Origin: Roseateles_B flavus
Lineage (GTDB): Bacteria; Pseudomonadota; Gammaproteobacteria; Burkholderiales; Burkholderiaceae_C
Assembly: GCF_039872765.1 (NCBI RefSeq)
Contig: NZ_JBDPZC010000002.1
Coordinates: 124,001 to 188,000, forward strand
Length of the DNA stretch: 64,000 nt
Reading direction: 5' to 3'
Part shown: one piece after another, positions 40,101 to 47,596 of the stretch
Position numbering within the stretch: position 1 is the stretch's first letter
How the letters are laid out: every line of letters starts with the position of its first letter
Notes under the pieces: generated by a model
What the model was told of the DNA's origin: nothing
The model's input: the letters and a program-made list of their open reading frames with translations, nothing else
Databases searched by the model: none
Position numbers and translations under genes: made by a program

Positions 40101-43100
40101 GCGACGCCGGCCGCGCCCTCGCAATGGCCGATGTTGGACTTCACGGACCCGATCCAGCATGGCGACGCCGGTCCCGCATCGGCGAAGGCGCGGGTCAGGC
40201 CCGCCAGCTCGATGGGATCGCCCAAGCGGGTGCCGGTGCCATGGGCCTCGATGTAGCCCACGGAGCGGGGATCGACCCGGGCCTCCTTGAGCGCCTTGGC
40301 AATCACGGCGGCCTGGCTGGCCGCGTTGGGCACGGTATAGCCGTTGGTCCGCCCGCCGTGGTTGACGGCACTGGCTTTGATCAGGCCGTAGATCCGGTCG
40401 CCATCGCGTTCCGCATCGACGCGGCGCTTCAGCAGCAGCACGCCCACGCCCTCGCCCGGCACATAGCCCTCGGCATCGCGGCCGAAGCTCTCGCACCGGC
40501 CCCGCGGCGACATGAAGCCGGCAGAGCTCAGCATCCGGTACTTGTTGGGATGAATGCTGAGGTTGACGCCCCCGGCGATCGCCAGGCCGACTTCGCCTGC
40601 CAGCAGGTCCCGGCAGGCCAGATGGACGGCCACCAGCGAGCTGGAGCACATGGTGTCCACGGCCACGCTGGGGCCGTGCAGGTCCAGGAAGAAGGAGATG
40701 CGGTTGGCGATGCTGGCATAGCTGCCCCCGGTGAGACCGGCGGGCGCCTGCTCGCCCATCTCGGCGGCCAGCCACTGGTAGTTCTCGTACATCACGCCGA
40801 CGTACACGCCCGCCAGGGACGCCAGGCCCTGCGCGTCACGCCGCTGCAGGTCCTCCGGCCGCAGTCCTGCGTCCTCCAGAGCGGTCCAGACCTGCTGGAG
40901 GAAAAGGCGCTCCTTCGGGTCCATGGACCCGGCCTCCCGCGGGGAGATGTTGAAGAACTGCGGGTCGAACTCGTCCACGCCTTCGACGAATCCGCCCCAC
41001 TTGCTGCGATGCCGGCCGGCGCGATGACCGTCGGCATCGAAGTAGTCGCGCCAGTCCCAGCGCTGGGCGGGCACTTCCTCGATGCAGTCCTGACCTTCGC
41101 GCAGCTTGTCCCAGAACTGCTGCAGGTCGCTGGCCTGCGCGTACTGGCCCGACATGCCGACCACGGCGATGTCGCTTGCGCCCGCCCCGCCAGTCTCGAC
41201 AGGGGCCAGCGGGGCGTGCGCAGCCAGCGGGGCGCGCGCAGCCTGCGGCTCGTCCGGGCCCGCACCGGCGGCGCGCAGCCCCTCGGGGGCGGGCTGCGGC
41301 ACCGGCACCGGCACCGGAGAGGCCGACGCCAGGGCGCCTGCAGCCAGGCGGTCCTGCAGCGTCGAGGCATGGGCGCGTGCCAGGTACTGGGCGACCTCGC
41401 GCAAGGTCCGGTGCTCGAAGAACAGGGTCTTGGGCAGCTGGCCTAGGACGCGCTCCAGCTCGTGGATGAGCTGGACGGCGTTGATCGAGTCGATGCCGTA
41501 GTTCTCGAAGTGCTCCGTCTCGCTGATCTGCGAGGCGGGGAGCTTCAGCACCGTCATCAGGGCATCCTTCACCAGGCCTGCGGCGAGGGGCAGGCCCGCG
41601 CCCGCCTCGGCGGCAGGCCGGGGCGCCGCCACCCCGTGGTCGGCGACGACGGCCTCCGCGGGCATGAAGGAGCGCCGGGCCAGGGCGAGGATGTCCCGCC
41701 GCTGTCCATGGTTGACGAAGACCGCCGGCGCGTCCCCGGCCAGGGCGCGGAGCAGGGCCTCGATGCCTGCCGGTGTCGGCATGGGGGTCATGGCCAGCCT
41801 GCTGCGCAGCTCGGACGCGACCTGCGCGTCGACCGTCATGCCGCCATCGAGCCACAGCGGCCAGGCGATGGAAAGGCTGCGTCCGCTGCGCTCGCGTCCC
41901 AGGCTGCTGCGATGGGCCGCATAGGCATCCATGAAGGCATTGGCGACGGCATAGTCCGCCTGGCCGGCATTGCCCACCGCTCCGGCGCCGGACGAGAACA
42001 GCAGGAAGAAGTCCAGGCTGCCCAGGGAGCGGGTCGCCAGGTCCAGGTTCACCGTGCCGCTCACCTTCGGTCGCAGCACTTCGTGGAATTCAGCCGCGGA
42101 CTTCCGCAGCAGGTACCGGTCTCGCAGCAGGCCTGCGCAGTGGACGACGCCATGCAGCGCGCCATGTTCCGCCACGATGCGCTCGACGCGATGGCGCACG
42201 GCCTGCGCATCCGCGACGTCCATGGCGTGGTAGTGTGCCTGGACACCTCTGCCGCGCAGACGCTCGATGAGGGCAAGCGTCGCCGCGCTGGCCGCGGACC
42301 GGCCGGTCAGCACCAAGGTCATGCCGGATGCGGCGCCGCTGGCACTGGCTTGCACCGCCATGGCTTCCGCGACGATGCGCCCCAGGCCGCCACCGGCCCC
42401 CGTCATCAGGTAGACACCCTGCTGCCGCCAGGGCGGCCGGCTGGCCGAGGCGGCCTCCGGACGGCTTTCACAGGGTTCCCAGCTCAGCACCTCGCGCCGC
42501 ACGCCGACGTAGCGCACGCAGGGCTCGTGCGACTGCCGTGCCTCGGCTTCCAGCAGGGCCGGCAGGCTGTCCAGCGCCTCGCCGTGCACGAGGACCAGCT
42601 GGCCCTGCAGCCAGGGATGCTCGAGCTGGACGGTCCTCAGCAGCGCGCCCAGAGCCTGGGTGAAGCGGCTGGCCTCATCGCCCGGCACGAGCAGCTGCAC
42701 CCGCGTCGGCTGCGTGATGCCGGCGAGCAGCAGCTCGCGCAGCTTGCCCGACAGGGCCTCAGCCTGGGCGCCAAAGCGCTCCGCCACCGCCTGCAGGTCC
42801 AGCGCCTGCGTGCGGGCGCCCTCCCCGAGCAGGTCCTTGAACAGGGCCCGGGCGCGCGGGCCGGCAGGATCGCCGACGTCCACGGGCGCCGCATCATGCG
42901 AGAGCACCCAGACATGGCGTTCACCGACCCAAGTGCCGGCGCCCTCCCCTGCCGCAGCGGGCGTGAAGGGGCGCGTGGTCCATGCAGGCTGCAGCAGCAC
43001 GGCCTCCTCCGCCGCCGTCGGCATGGCCTTGACCACCACGTCGCGCAGGGCCACCGGGACCGCGCCCTGCTCGTCCATGAGGTCGATGTCGAAGGTCCAG

Positions 43101-46100
43101 CCGGCATCGCCCGCCTGCATGCGCAGCCAGGCCCACATGCGGCTCGAGGTCGGGCCCTGCACGTCGACACGTCCGATGCGATGGGGCACCACCGGCACGT
43201 TGTCCGCCACCTGGTTGCCGATCAGGCACAGCATGGCCTGCAGGGCCGAGTCCAGCAGGCCCGGGTCCAGTCCCTGGTCTGCGGGGGCCTCGGTGGACCC
43301 GGCAGGCTGGCTCAGCCTGACCAGCGCCTCCCGGGTGCCGAGGTGGATCTCCTGCACCGCCCGGTGGGAGGGCCCGTAGGCCATGCCCAGGCGGTCGAAG
43401 CGCTCGTACAGCGCCTGGCGAGCCTGCGTGCCGCGCAGCGCGTCGGCGCTGTTGAAGCGCCGATGCAGCGCCGGCAGGTCATGCGCCGTCACCTCCATGG
43501 CAGGGCGCGGGCGCACGGTGCAGCGGCAGTAGGCGCTGAACGCGGCCTCAGGCTCGCCGGCAGGTGCCGCGCTGACCTCGACCTGGACGACATCCAGGCC
43601 GTCATCGCGGCGGCATTCCACGCGCAGGCGCCGTGGTCCCGCGTCCAGGGGCAGGACCTGCAGCCAGCTCAGCTGCTCCAGGCTCAGCGGCGCCTGCGCG
43701 CCCAGGGTCGCCTGCACGGCTTCGCGGACGTACTCGATGTAGGCCGAGCCCGGCATCATGGGCACGCCAGCGATGCGATGGTCTCGAAGGAAGGGTTCAT
43801 CGCCCGTGAGCACGCCGTGAAAGCGGGTGCCCGGTGCCGCGCCGGCCTCGGCCTGCAGACGCCCGGCTTGCCGGGAGGTCGACAGTGGCAGCGAGTCCAG
43901 CGTGGCCTGCGGCAGCGGCGCCGACACCCAGTGGCGCTGCGGCGCAAAGGGGTAGGTCGGTGCGCCGATCCGGCGCGGCAGCGAGCCCGACCCGGCCCCC
44001 GGGTGGAGCCAGCGCCAGTCGATGTCCGCCCCTTGCACCCACAGCGCCAGGACCGTGGACCGCTTGCCGCGTTGCAGCAGGGTCTGCACCAGCATGGCCA
44101 GATCCTCGCCCTCCATCAGTGCGCCCAGGGGGCTCGCCGCGTGCGGCCCCGCCGCCCGCACCAGCCCTTCGCAGCTTGTGTCGTGCTGGACGAAGGCGGT
44201 CAGCTGGCGTTCCAGCTCCGCCGTCGAATGGGCGAGCAGGCCCACCCGTGCCGGCATGGCCTTGCGGGCGACCTGGAAGGTGTGGGCCAGGTCAGCCAGC
44301 GAGAGGCTGGCGCCCGCACTGTCCTGGCGGCGGAGCCAGGCCAGGAGCTGGCTTGCGTAGGCCGCCAGACGCTCCGGGTCGCGCGCCGACAGCGGCAGGA
44401 GGAAGGGCCCCGTGGCGCCCTGCTCCGAGGGACGGGGGCGCACGTACTCCTGGACCACCAGGTGGGCATTGGTGCCGCTGAAGCCGAAGGAGCTGAGGGC
44501 GGCGCGCCGCGGGGCCTCGGCACCTGAGGTCCAGGGCTTGCGCGTGGTGCCCACATAGAAGGGCGACTCCTCGAAGCAGAAGTGCTGGTTCGGCGTGTCG
44601 TAGTGGAGCGTGGGGACCAGCTCGCGATGCTGCAGGCACAGCAGGATCTTGTGCAGGCTGGCAATGCCCGCCGCCGCGGACGTGTGGCCGATATTGCTCT
44701 TCACCGACCCGATGGCGCAGAAGCCCCGGGCCTGCGTCTGCAGGCGGAAGGCATCGCGCAAGGCCGCCAGTTCGATGGGATCACCGAGCTTCGTCCCCGT
44801 GCCATGGGCCTCCAGGTAGCTGATGGTGGACGCCTCGATGCCGTACTTGCGGTAGATGCCGGAGACCAGCTCGAACTGGCTCTCGCGGTTGGGCGCCGTG
44901 ATGCCGTTGGTCTTGCCGTCCTGGTTGATGCCGGAACCGATGAGGGTCGCAAGAATCGGGTCGCCATCGCGTTCGGCGTCGCTGAGCCGCTTGAGGACCA
45001 CGGCCCCGACCCCTTCGCCCGGCACAAATCCGTCGGCCTTGTCATCGAAGGTCTTGCACCGGCCGTCCGGCGACAGCATGCCCGCGGAGCACATCTCCAC
45101 ATAGCCTTGCGGCGTCAGGTACAGGGTGACGCCGCCGGCGAGGGCCATGTCGATCTCGCCGCTGCGCAGGGCCTGGCAGGCCAGGTGGATGGCGACCAGC
45201 GCCGAGGAGCAGGCCGTGTCGACCGGCAGGGCCGGCCCCTTCAGGTTCAGGTGGTAGGCCAGGCGCGCGGCGCCAATGGCATAGCTGTTGTGCCGCTCCA
45301 GCGCCGTCACCGCGCCGTGGGCGCTCAGCTGACGGTACTCCTGGTTCATGATGCCCAGGTACACGCCGCAATTGGTGCCATCGAGGGCCTGCATGGGATA
45401 GCCGGCGTGCTCGAAGGCCCGGTAGCCCTCCTGCAGGAAGAGGCGATGCTGGGGATCCATCTCCTGCGCCTCCGCGGGAGAGATCTTGAAGAAGGCCGGG
45501 TCGAAGTGATCCACGTCGTCCAGCAAGCCGATCCAGTGGCTGTACACCTTGCCGGGCCGGCCGGGTTGCGCGTCGAAGAAGCTGCGGGCGTCCCAGCGCG
45601 CCAGGGGCATCTCGGTGATGGCGCAGCTGCCGGCCGCCAGGTTGGACCAGTAGGCGTCGAGGTCCTTGGCCGCGGGATACCGACCCGACATGCCGATGAT
45701 GGCAATGGGCTCCAGCGCCGGTGAGGCGCCGCGATCCGGGCGTGTGTCAGCAGCCCGCTCGGCAGGGGCCGCCGCCGGCGGTGCGCTTGGCGTGGGCAGG
45801 CCCGCGGGGACCTGGCCAGGCCCCGCGCCCAGCAGCCGGGCCAGATCCACAAGGCTGGGCAGGGCCATGGCCTGCTCGACGCGCAAGGCCGTCCCATGGC
45901 GGCGATTGAGCTGGCCCAGCCATTCCTCCGCGACGACAGCGTCCATGCCCGCGGCCTCGAGGCCTTGCCCGGCATCGATGTCCTGCGGCTGCTTGAACAG
46001 CGAGGCCGCCAGGCTCTCCAGCAGGCCCGCCAGCAAGGGGTCGGCGCCTGACGCCGGCGGCACGCCGACGGGCGCCGTGGTGCTCGCCACGGCGGCCGGC

Positions 46101-47596
46101 GCGATGGCAGCCTGCGCCGCGGGCCGGACCTCCACCACCGGGTCACTCTCCGGTACCGTCTCGGCCGGACCGACCAGGCGCGCCAGCAGCGTGGTCAAGG
46201 TGTCGATGTTGGGATGGTCGTAGATCTGGATGGCCTGGATCGAGACGCCGAACTTGCGGTTCAGCCCATGGATCCACTCCACGCCGATGATGGAATCCAG
46301 CCCCATCTCCATGAACGACTGCTGGGTGTCGATCTCCGCGGCCTCCATGTACAGCGCGCTGGCCAGGCTCTCGATGAGCTGCTGCTGAAGGTCCTGGCGA
46401 AGGCGGCTCGACGGGGCGCTGGCCAGCGGCACGGCCGCTGGCGGGGCGCTCACCGGAGCGGGTGTCAGCGACACCGGAGACACCGGAGACTCCGGCGGCG
46501 CGGCCGGTGCGGGCGCGCGGACAGCCGGCGTGGCGGCGGTGGCGGCGGTGGCGGCGGTGGCGGCATCCAGCAAGGAGCCCAGCAGGTCGGCCAGCCGGGC
46601 GACGCTGGGATAGTCATAGACCTGGATGGCCTGGATGGACACCCCATAGCTTCGGTTGATCTGGTGGATCCACTCGACGCCGATGATGGAATCCAGTCCC
46701 ATGTCCACGACGGGCAGCTCGGTGTCGATCTGCTCTGCGTCCATGTAGAGCGCCTTGGCAAGGCTGAGGGCGAGCTCGCCGACCAGACGCTTCCGGTCGT
46801 GGCGCGGCGCCAGGGGGGCCGGCGCCGATGCAGCGGGGCTCGCGAGTGGCGCTGGCGCTGGCTCCGGTGCCGGCACAGGCACAGGCATAGATGCAGGCGC
46901 CATGGGCCGTGCCTCCGCCGGCCGTGCCTGCCCGGCGCCTTGGGTGCGGCCCGTGTCAGGGGCGCTGAGGGCCGCCGCCAGGGCCGCCGGACTGCCGATG
47001 CGGGCCAGGTCCCCGAGGCCGAGGGCCGTGCCGGGATAGCTCCTGCGGATCTCGCGCAGCCATTCATTGCCCACGAGGGAATCGACGCCCAGCGCCTCGA
47101 AGGAATCGCTGGGACCGACGCGCTCCGGTGCCACCAGGAGCAGGCGGGCCAGGCTCTCGGTCAGGAATGGCAGGGCGGCGCGAGGCTCGGTGGCGGAGGC
47201 CTGCACAGTAGACCCCACCGGCTGGGCGGCGGGCGCATGCGGCGGCTGGGCGGCCAGCGAGCTCAGCTCGACCCTTGCGCTGAGGCGCTGCCCCCCGTAC
47301 TGGCGGCCCTCATGGTCCAGGGGGCGGCTCAGGGAGATCTGCATGACGGGGTCCTGCATTGAAGGCGTTGAAAGCATTGAGAGGGGAACAGAGGCGGTCG
47401 GGCGCTCCGGTGCCGCGGGCGGGGCGCCGCCGGGGGCCGGGTCTGCGTGGACCCAGAACGTGCTCTTCGCAAACGGGTAGGTCGGTGCGCCCGACAGTGC
47501 CGGCGGCACCTCGGGATACAGGCGGGACCAGTCAGGCGTCTGCCCCTGCATCCAGCGTTCGAGCATTTCGTTGACGACGTTCTTTTCAATCGACAT
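31130..47596 (-). CDS. PKS B: trans-AT PKS with two beta-branch modules
   Basis: 5488 residues. It opens with the remaining linker of KS3, then ACP3a (Ser173), ACP3b (Ser303), ACP3c (Ser435) and an ACP-like domain whose Ser is Ala553. KS4 follows (Cys796), with DH4, KR4 and ACP4 (Ser2037). Then come KS5 (Cys2317) with ACP5a (Ser2857) and ACP5b (Ser2966), and KS6 (Cys3259) with KR6, C-MT (ILEIGAGTGG) and ACP6 (Ser4668). It ends with KS7 (Cys4905 in NTGCSSGG) and ACP7 (Ser5382). ACP3a-c and ACP5a-b have Trp six residues after the Ser (DSIIGVEW), the known flag for HMGS beta-branching. KS4 and KS6, each just after a flagged ACP set, share the IGHTSAAAG motif. No AT domain is present. ATG 47596 has CGGAG 8 bases upstream and overlaps PKS A by 11 bp. 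A TTG-initiated extension to 47659 is rejected. Confidence 0.95.
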   Translation of the reverse strand: MSIEKNVVNEMLERWMQGQTPDWSRLYPEVPPALSGAPTYPFAKSTFWVHADPAPGGAPPAAPERPTASVPLSMLSTPSMQDPVMQISLSRPLDHEGRQYGGQRLSARVELSSLAAQPPHAPAAQPVGSTVQASATEPRAALPFLTESLARLLLVAPERVGPSDSFEALGVDSLVGNEWLREIRRSYPGTALGLGDLARIGSPAALAAALSAPDTGRTQGAGQARPAEARPMAPASMPVPVPAPEPAPAPLASPAASAPAPLAPRHDRKRLVGELALSLAKALYMDAEQIDTELPVVDMGLDSIIGVEWIHQINRSYGVSIQAIQVYDYPSVARLADLLGSLLDAATAATAATAATPAVRAPAPAAPPESPVSPVSLTPAPVSAPPAAVPLASAPSSRLRQDLQQQLIESLASALYMEAAEIDTQQSFMEMGLDSIIGVEWIHGLNRKFGVSIQAIQIYDHPNIDTLTTLLARLVGPAETVPESDPVVEVRPAAQAAIAPAAVASTTAPVGVPPASGADPLLAGLLESLAASLFKQPQDIDAGQGLEAAGMDAVVAEEWLGQLNRRHGTALRVEQAMALPSLVDLARLLGAGPGQVPAGLPTPSAPPAAAPAERAADTRPDRGASPALEPIAIIGMSGRYPAAKDLDAYWSNLAAGSCAITEMPLARWDARSFFDAQPGRPGKVYSHWIGLLDDVDHFDPAFFKISPAEAQEMDPQHRLFLQEGYRAFEHAGYPMQALDGTNCGVYLGIMNQEYRQLSAHGAVTALERHNSYAIGAARLAYHLNLKGPALPVDTACSSALVAIHLACQALRSGEIDMALAGGVTLYLTPQGYVEMCSAGMLSPDGRCKTFDDKADGFVPGEGVGAVVLKRLSDAERDGDPILATLIGSGINQDGKTNGITAPNRESQFELVSGIYRKYGIEASTISYLEAHGTGTKLGDPIELAALRDAFRLQTQARGFCAIGSVKSNIGHTSAAAGIASLHKILLCLQHRELVPTLHYDTPNQHFCFEESPFYVGTTRKPWTSGAEAPRRAALSSFGFSGTNAHLVVQEYVRPRPSEQGATGPFLLPLSARDPERLAAYASQLLAWLRRQDSAGASLSLADLAHTFQVARKAMPARVGLLAHSTAELERQLTAFVQHDTSCEGLVRAAGPHAASPLGALMEGEDLAMLVQTLLQRGKRSTVLALWVQGADIDWRWLHPGAGSGSLPRRIGAPTYPFAPQRHWVSAPLPQATLDSLPLSTSRQAGRLQAEAGAAPGTRFHGVLTGDEPFLRDHRIAGVPMMPGSAYIEYVREAVQATLGAQAPLSLEQLSWLQVLPLDAGPRRLRVECRRDDGLDVVQVEVSAAPAGEPEAAFSAYCRCTVRPRPAMEVTAHDLPALHRRFNSADALRGTQARQALYERFDRLGMAYGPSHRAVQEIHLGTREALVRLSQPAGSTEAPADQGLDPGLLDSALQAMLCLIGNQVADNVPVVPHRIGRVDVQGPTSSRMWAWLRMQAGDAGWTFDIDLMDEQGAVPVALRDVVVKAMPTAAEEAVLLQPAWTTRPFTPAAAGEGAGTWVGERHVWVLSHDAAPVDVGDPAGPRARALFKDLLGEGARTQALDLQAVAERFGAQAEALSGKLRELLLAGITQPTRVQLLVPGDEASRFTQALGALLRTVQLEHPWLQGQLVLVHGEALDSLPALLEAEARQSHEPCVRYVGVRREVLSWEPCESRPEAASASRPPWRQQGVYLMTGAGGGLGRIVAEAMAVQASASGAASGMTLVLTGRSAASAATLALIERLRGRGVQAHYHAMDVADAQAVRHRVERIVAEHGALHGVVHCAGLLRDRYLLRKSAAEFHEVLRPKVSGTVNLDLATRSLGSLDFFLLFSSGAGAVGNAGQADYAVANAFMDAYAAHRSSLGRERSGRSLSIAWPLWLDGGMTVDAQVASELRSRLAMTPMPTPAGIEALLRALAGDAPAVFVNHGQRRDILALARRSFMPAEAVVADHGVAAPRPAAEAGAGLPLAAGLVKDALMTVLKLPASQISETEHFENYGIDSINAVQLIHELERVLGQLPKTLFFEHRTLREVAQYLARAHASTLQDRLAAGALASASPVPVPVPQPAPEGLRAAGAGPDEPQAARAPLAAHAPLAPVETGGAGASDIAVVGMSGQYAQASDLQQFWDKLREGQDCIEEVPAQRWDWRDYFDADGHRAGRHRSKWGGFVEGVDEFDPQFFNISPREAGSMDPKERLFLQQVWTALEDAGLRPEDLQRRDAQGLASLAGVYVGVMYENYQWLAAEMGEQAPAGLTGGSYASIANRISFFLDLHGPSVAVDTMCSSSLVAVHLACRDLLAGEVGLAIAGGVNLSIHPNKYRMLSSAGFMSPRGRCESFGRDAEGYVPGEGVGVLLLKRRVDAERDGDRIYGLIKASAVNHGGRTNGYTVPNAASQAAVIAKALKEARVDPRSVGYIEAHGTGTRLGDPIELAGLTRAFADAGPASPCWIGSVKSNIGHCEGAAGVAALTKVLLQLQHGQIVPSLHSSELNPHLQMAATPWVINQSLRAWQRPTVDGRTLPRAAGVSSFGAGGTNAHLLLTEYEAPAEGAAPPEPVPLPSAVVVPLSARSPERLGAYARRLQDFLQRHAQGLEKADLRLVDLACTLQRGRVAMPERLALVVDSLAQLRAALAAFIDGQLTHPALHVGRVQAGQGEQAPGLAADDAALLAARWVRGELGAWPVQGALLKPRRIGVPTYPFLRDRYWLKPLAASTGTAVSAPAPAPAPAVPLDLQTRTLPSQEERMTSNPETRRDVAPARSLIELTPLRSATEAHAAEGVGTRAAAPIAAQAAQLESDLRASLASALFLPLQAIELDRPFHELGLDSIVGVEWIRDINQRYQASIRATDVYDYPSVRALAGLLRGSLGQAAAGDVVTQGAVPAEAPAGMGRPQDGEPGVRLQELQRALQQSLAESLRLTPEAIDPTEPFARLGLDSIVGVEWIKGLNARYGTSLKGMDIYDHPTLAAMAALVHERLHEARPAAADAAAVASSATAPAPGAAQVTLARPQALVSLQAAAATEGASAANAVAATPLTSLTTPAVAPQQQARDPAGHPSVRAGRERIAIVGMSGRYPGAPTLREFWDNLAAGRSSVVEMPDSRWSVARHYDPTPGTEGKTYCKWIGMLEDVDCFDPTFFRISPAEAEEMDPQHRLFLQEGYHAIERMGVAPASLSQHKCGVYLGLMNHEYGTLAMKSRGAAAGIGSSFAIGAARLPYYLNLKGPAIPVDTACSSSLVATHLACQALQRGEIDLALAGGSTLYLTPESYVGMCAAGMLSPDGRCKTFDDDADGFVPGEGVGALVLKRLSDAERDGDPILGVIIASGINQDGRTNGITAPSGASQAELLREVYEGHGIDPRTLSYVEAHGTGTKLGDPIELRALETTFRAYTDETGFCALGSVKSNVGHTSAAAGMASVHKVLLCMAHRELVPTLHFSTPNRHFDFLQSPFFVNTERQPWPAVPGQARRAAVSSFGFSGTNAHLVIEEYVKPSPHRAAPAQQPPSRVLLPISARDPDRLRAYAREVLNHLQRHAAEAEAPHWLADFAYTMQVGRDEMEERLALVAGSAQELAAQLERYLERGEMGEGVSSGRLQADAALGAALFNDEEFALTLQGWIRKGKVERIAALWVQGLSVAWPQLYQHLPAEARPLRQSGPSYPFAKLRCWVEAPAAGQETAQETAQETAQEAGLVSLAPRALATDAGTAECLTYVPTWNEVPWPAQDPAVRHPRPSLGKTLVVHRGPAWGLVDALAQRSPGDAFTAWNLDAAGESLAAAGTAETQDLERLDARLRAQGLPQEVFFLAGCREPYSPGLATTAQPDSDEIALLRLVQALARTLGSTDLVDLYVLTLDQHPLGEGAAKPWGAGVSGLAYAVAQGDHRFHVRNVDLSLSDLGGGSTPSDTQALLRQLLTLEPADRGALTKLRSGRAYRQGFLRLPASPTRQDQGLRQKGVYLILGGSGHVGQALTRQLMRRYQAQVVWMGRSAPEAAAVRAAIDRCTLDGAAPAYVQADALDADALRQAVQALRQRFGKVDGAIFSGMVFDADHTVAEVPEDRFQEILRIKAVGSRHFHEALQHEALDFLCYFSSAQAYAFSGATRLGAYASATTAGDAWVRALRSAAAFPVGTIHWGFWETSLQDAGSLDARHVGMLSDEEGFDCFEQFVGLCMHGHALREMVCMRASGDVEQLMGVSQDEVLSLGTGGSEALPWMSASLADASAPAIAAMAAQARVLESWLLRLTYATVAPLLQGFTAPAGFHARWWQETLQLLEANQLICLENGVPRCLARPEPVEALWQDWKAFQAQTLRQGDGGRSAQFTLVDACLQALPEVLGGAVLAADVLFPQGSMALVEGLYRNNPKSDLFNAVQAQALRHYVQVQVDQGRTAPIRILEIGAGTGGTTVPMLKALETVAAHVGEYHFTDVSKAFLMRAEELWGQHCPYLRTGLFDVERALAPQGIAQSHYDVVIATNVLHATRNVRVALRNAKACLRTGGLLLLSEISEKSLFTHLTFGLLEGWWLHEDASLRVPGSPVLSPQTWREVLEDEGFSDIRHLAAAGHAAGQQVVQASSNGLIRQQTAAPTNRHPDRPRDASSRPARAVTAGVASDASLRDLVSAEIRRAMQASLKLPAEQIRDDVPFINYGIDSILGVRFIDTLKAALDIPLKTATIFEYATVRDLATFIAGRHAEAIRLKLEGAANASPRELEARAVAPEVAAPAQALAASATAAPAAEAGVADGADRELARESDIAVVGMAGLFPGASSVEAFWELLTQAGDEPGPPPNRGLLEGGRAFDHDFFQLSPEEAAAMHPYQRLVLQECWKALENAAMPAQSLAGARMGVFAGAEPTGYRSSTFAGASDALIASRVSYHLNLRGPAYVINTGCSSGGVAIHLACESLRRGETDGALACGVFAAMGPDMTGTLEQAGMLSTGGRCRSFDASADGTAFAEGLGVVVLKRLSDALASGDPIHGIIRASGVNQDGTSNGILAPNGVAQEELIVDVYRRFSIDPERIDYVEAHGTGTLLGDAVEVNALARAFSRFTDRSDFCALDSVKATIGHTAAASGVIGLIKVLLALQHRTMPGLRGWDQPNPMMDLEGSAFHFAKGRQPWPAGAPRAPRQAALNVFGHSGTNVHLVVQEHLPVRQGLGQGRIGRDVSRLEAVPLSATSRQALRDYAEVLKAFLLAADEAPGPGRQALRLRDVAHTMQAGRSALAYRRVLLATDLAGLIDRLDDVLQQRSSPDLIDGETALQEAAPTSRDAEERRLRQAAWQWASGGAVVWPVAEGADAATAPVRLHLPVLPLGNARSAVPSPHAPTASSRAAAALAQEEAHWLRRQVGTLLGVPAERVDSRRSLVDQGCSSLDLVALAQAIQRELDSRLRPSALLDYPTIEGLAAHLAERRTQGRASSAASGPVPACAPQAPAAAPAGMPKAGPEAAPTPEVLALLASLEGGRLSLDEAIFCIESTQ
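46528..46565. repeat. 9-bp tandem repeat in an inter-ACP linker
   Basis: About four units of GGCGGCGGT/GTGGCGGCG encode an Ala-Ala-Thr repeat between ACP3b and ACP3c of PKS B. Similar slippage-prone linkers occur at 36,464-36,510 (12-bp unit, Glu-Thr-Ala-Gln), 49,630-49,668 (6-bp unit, Pro-Thr) and 51,484-51,510 (6-bp unit, Asp-Ala). Confidence 0.85.
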
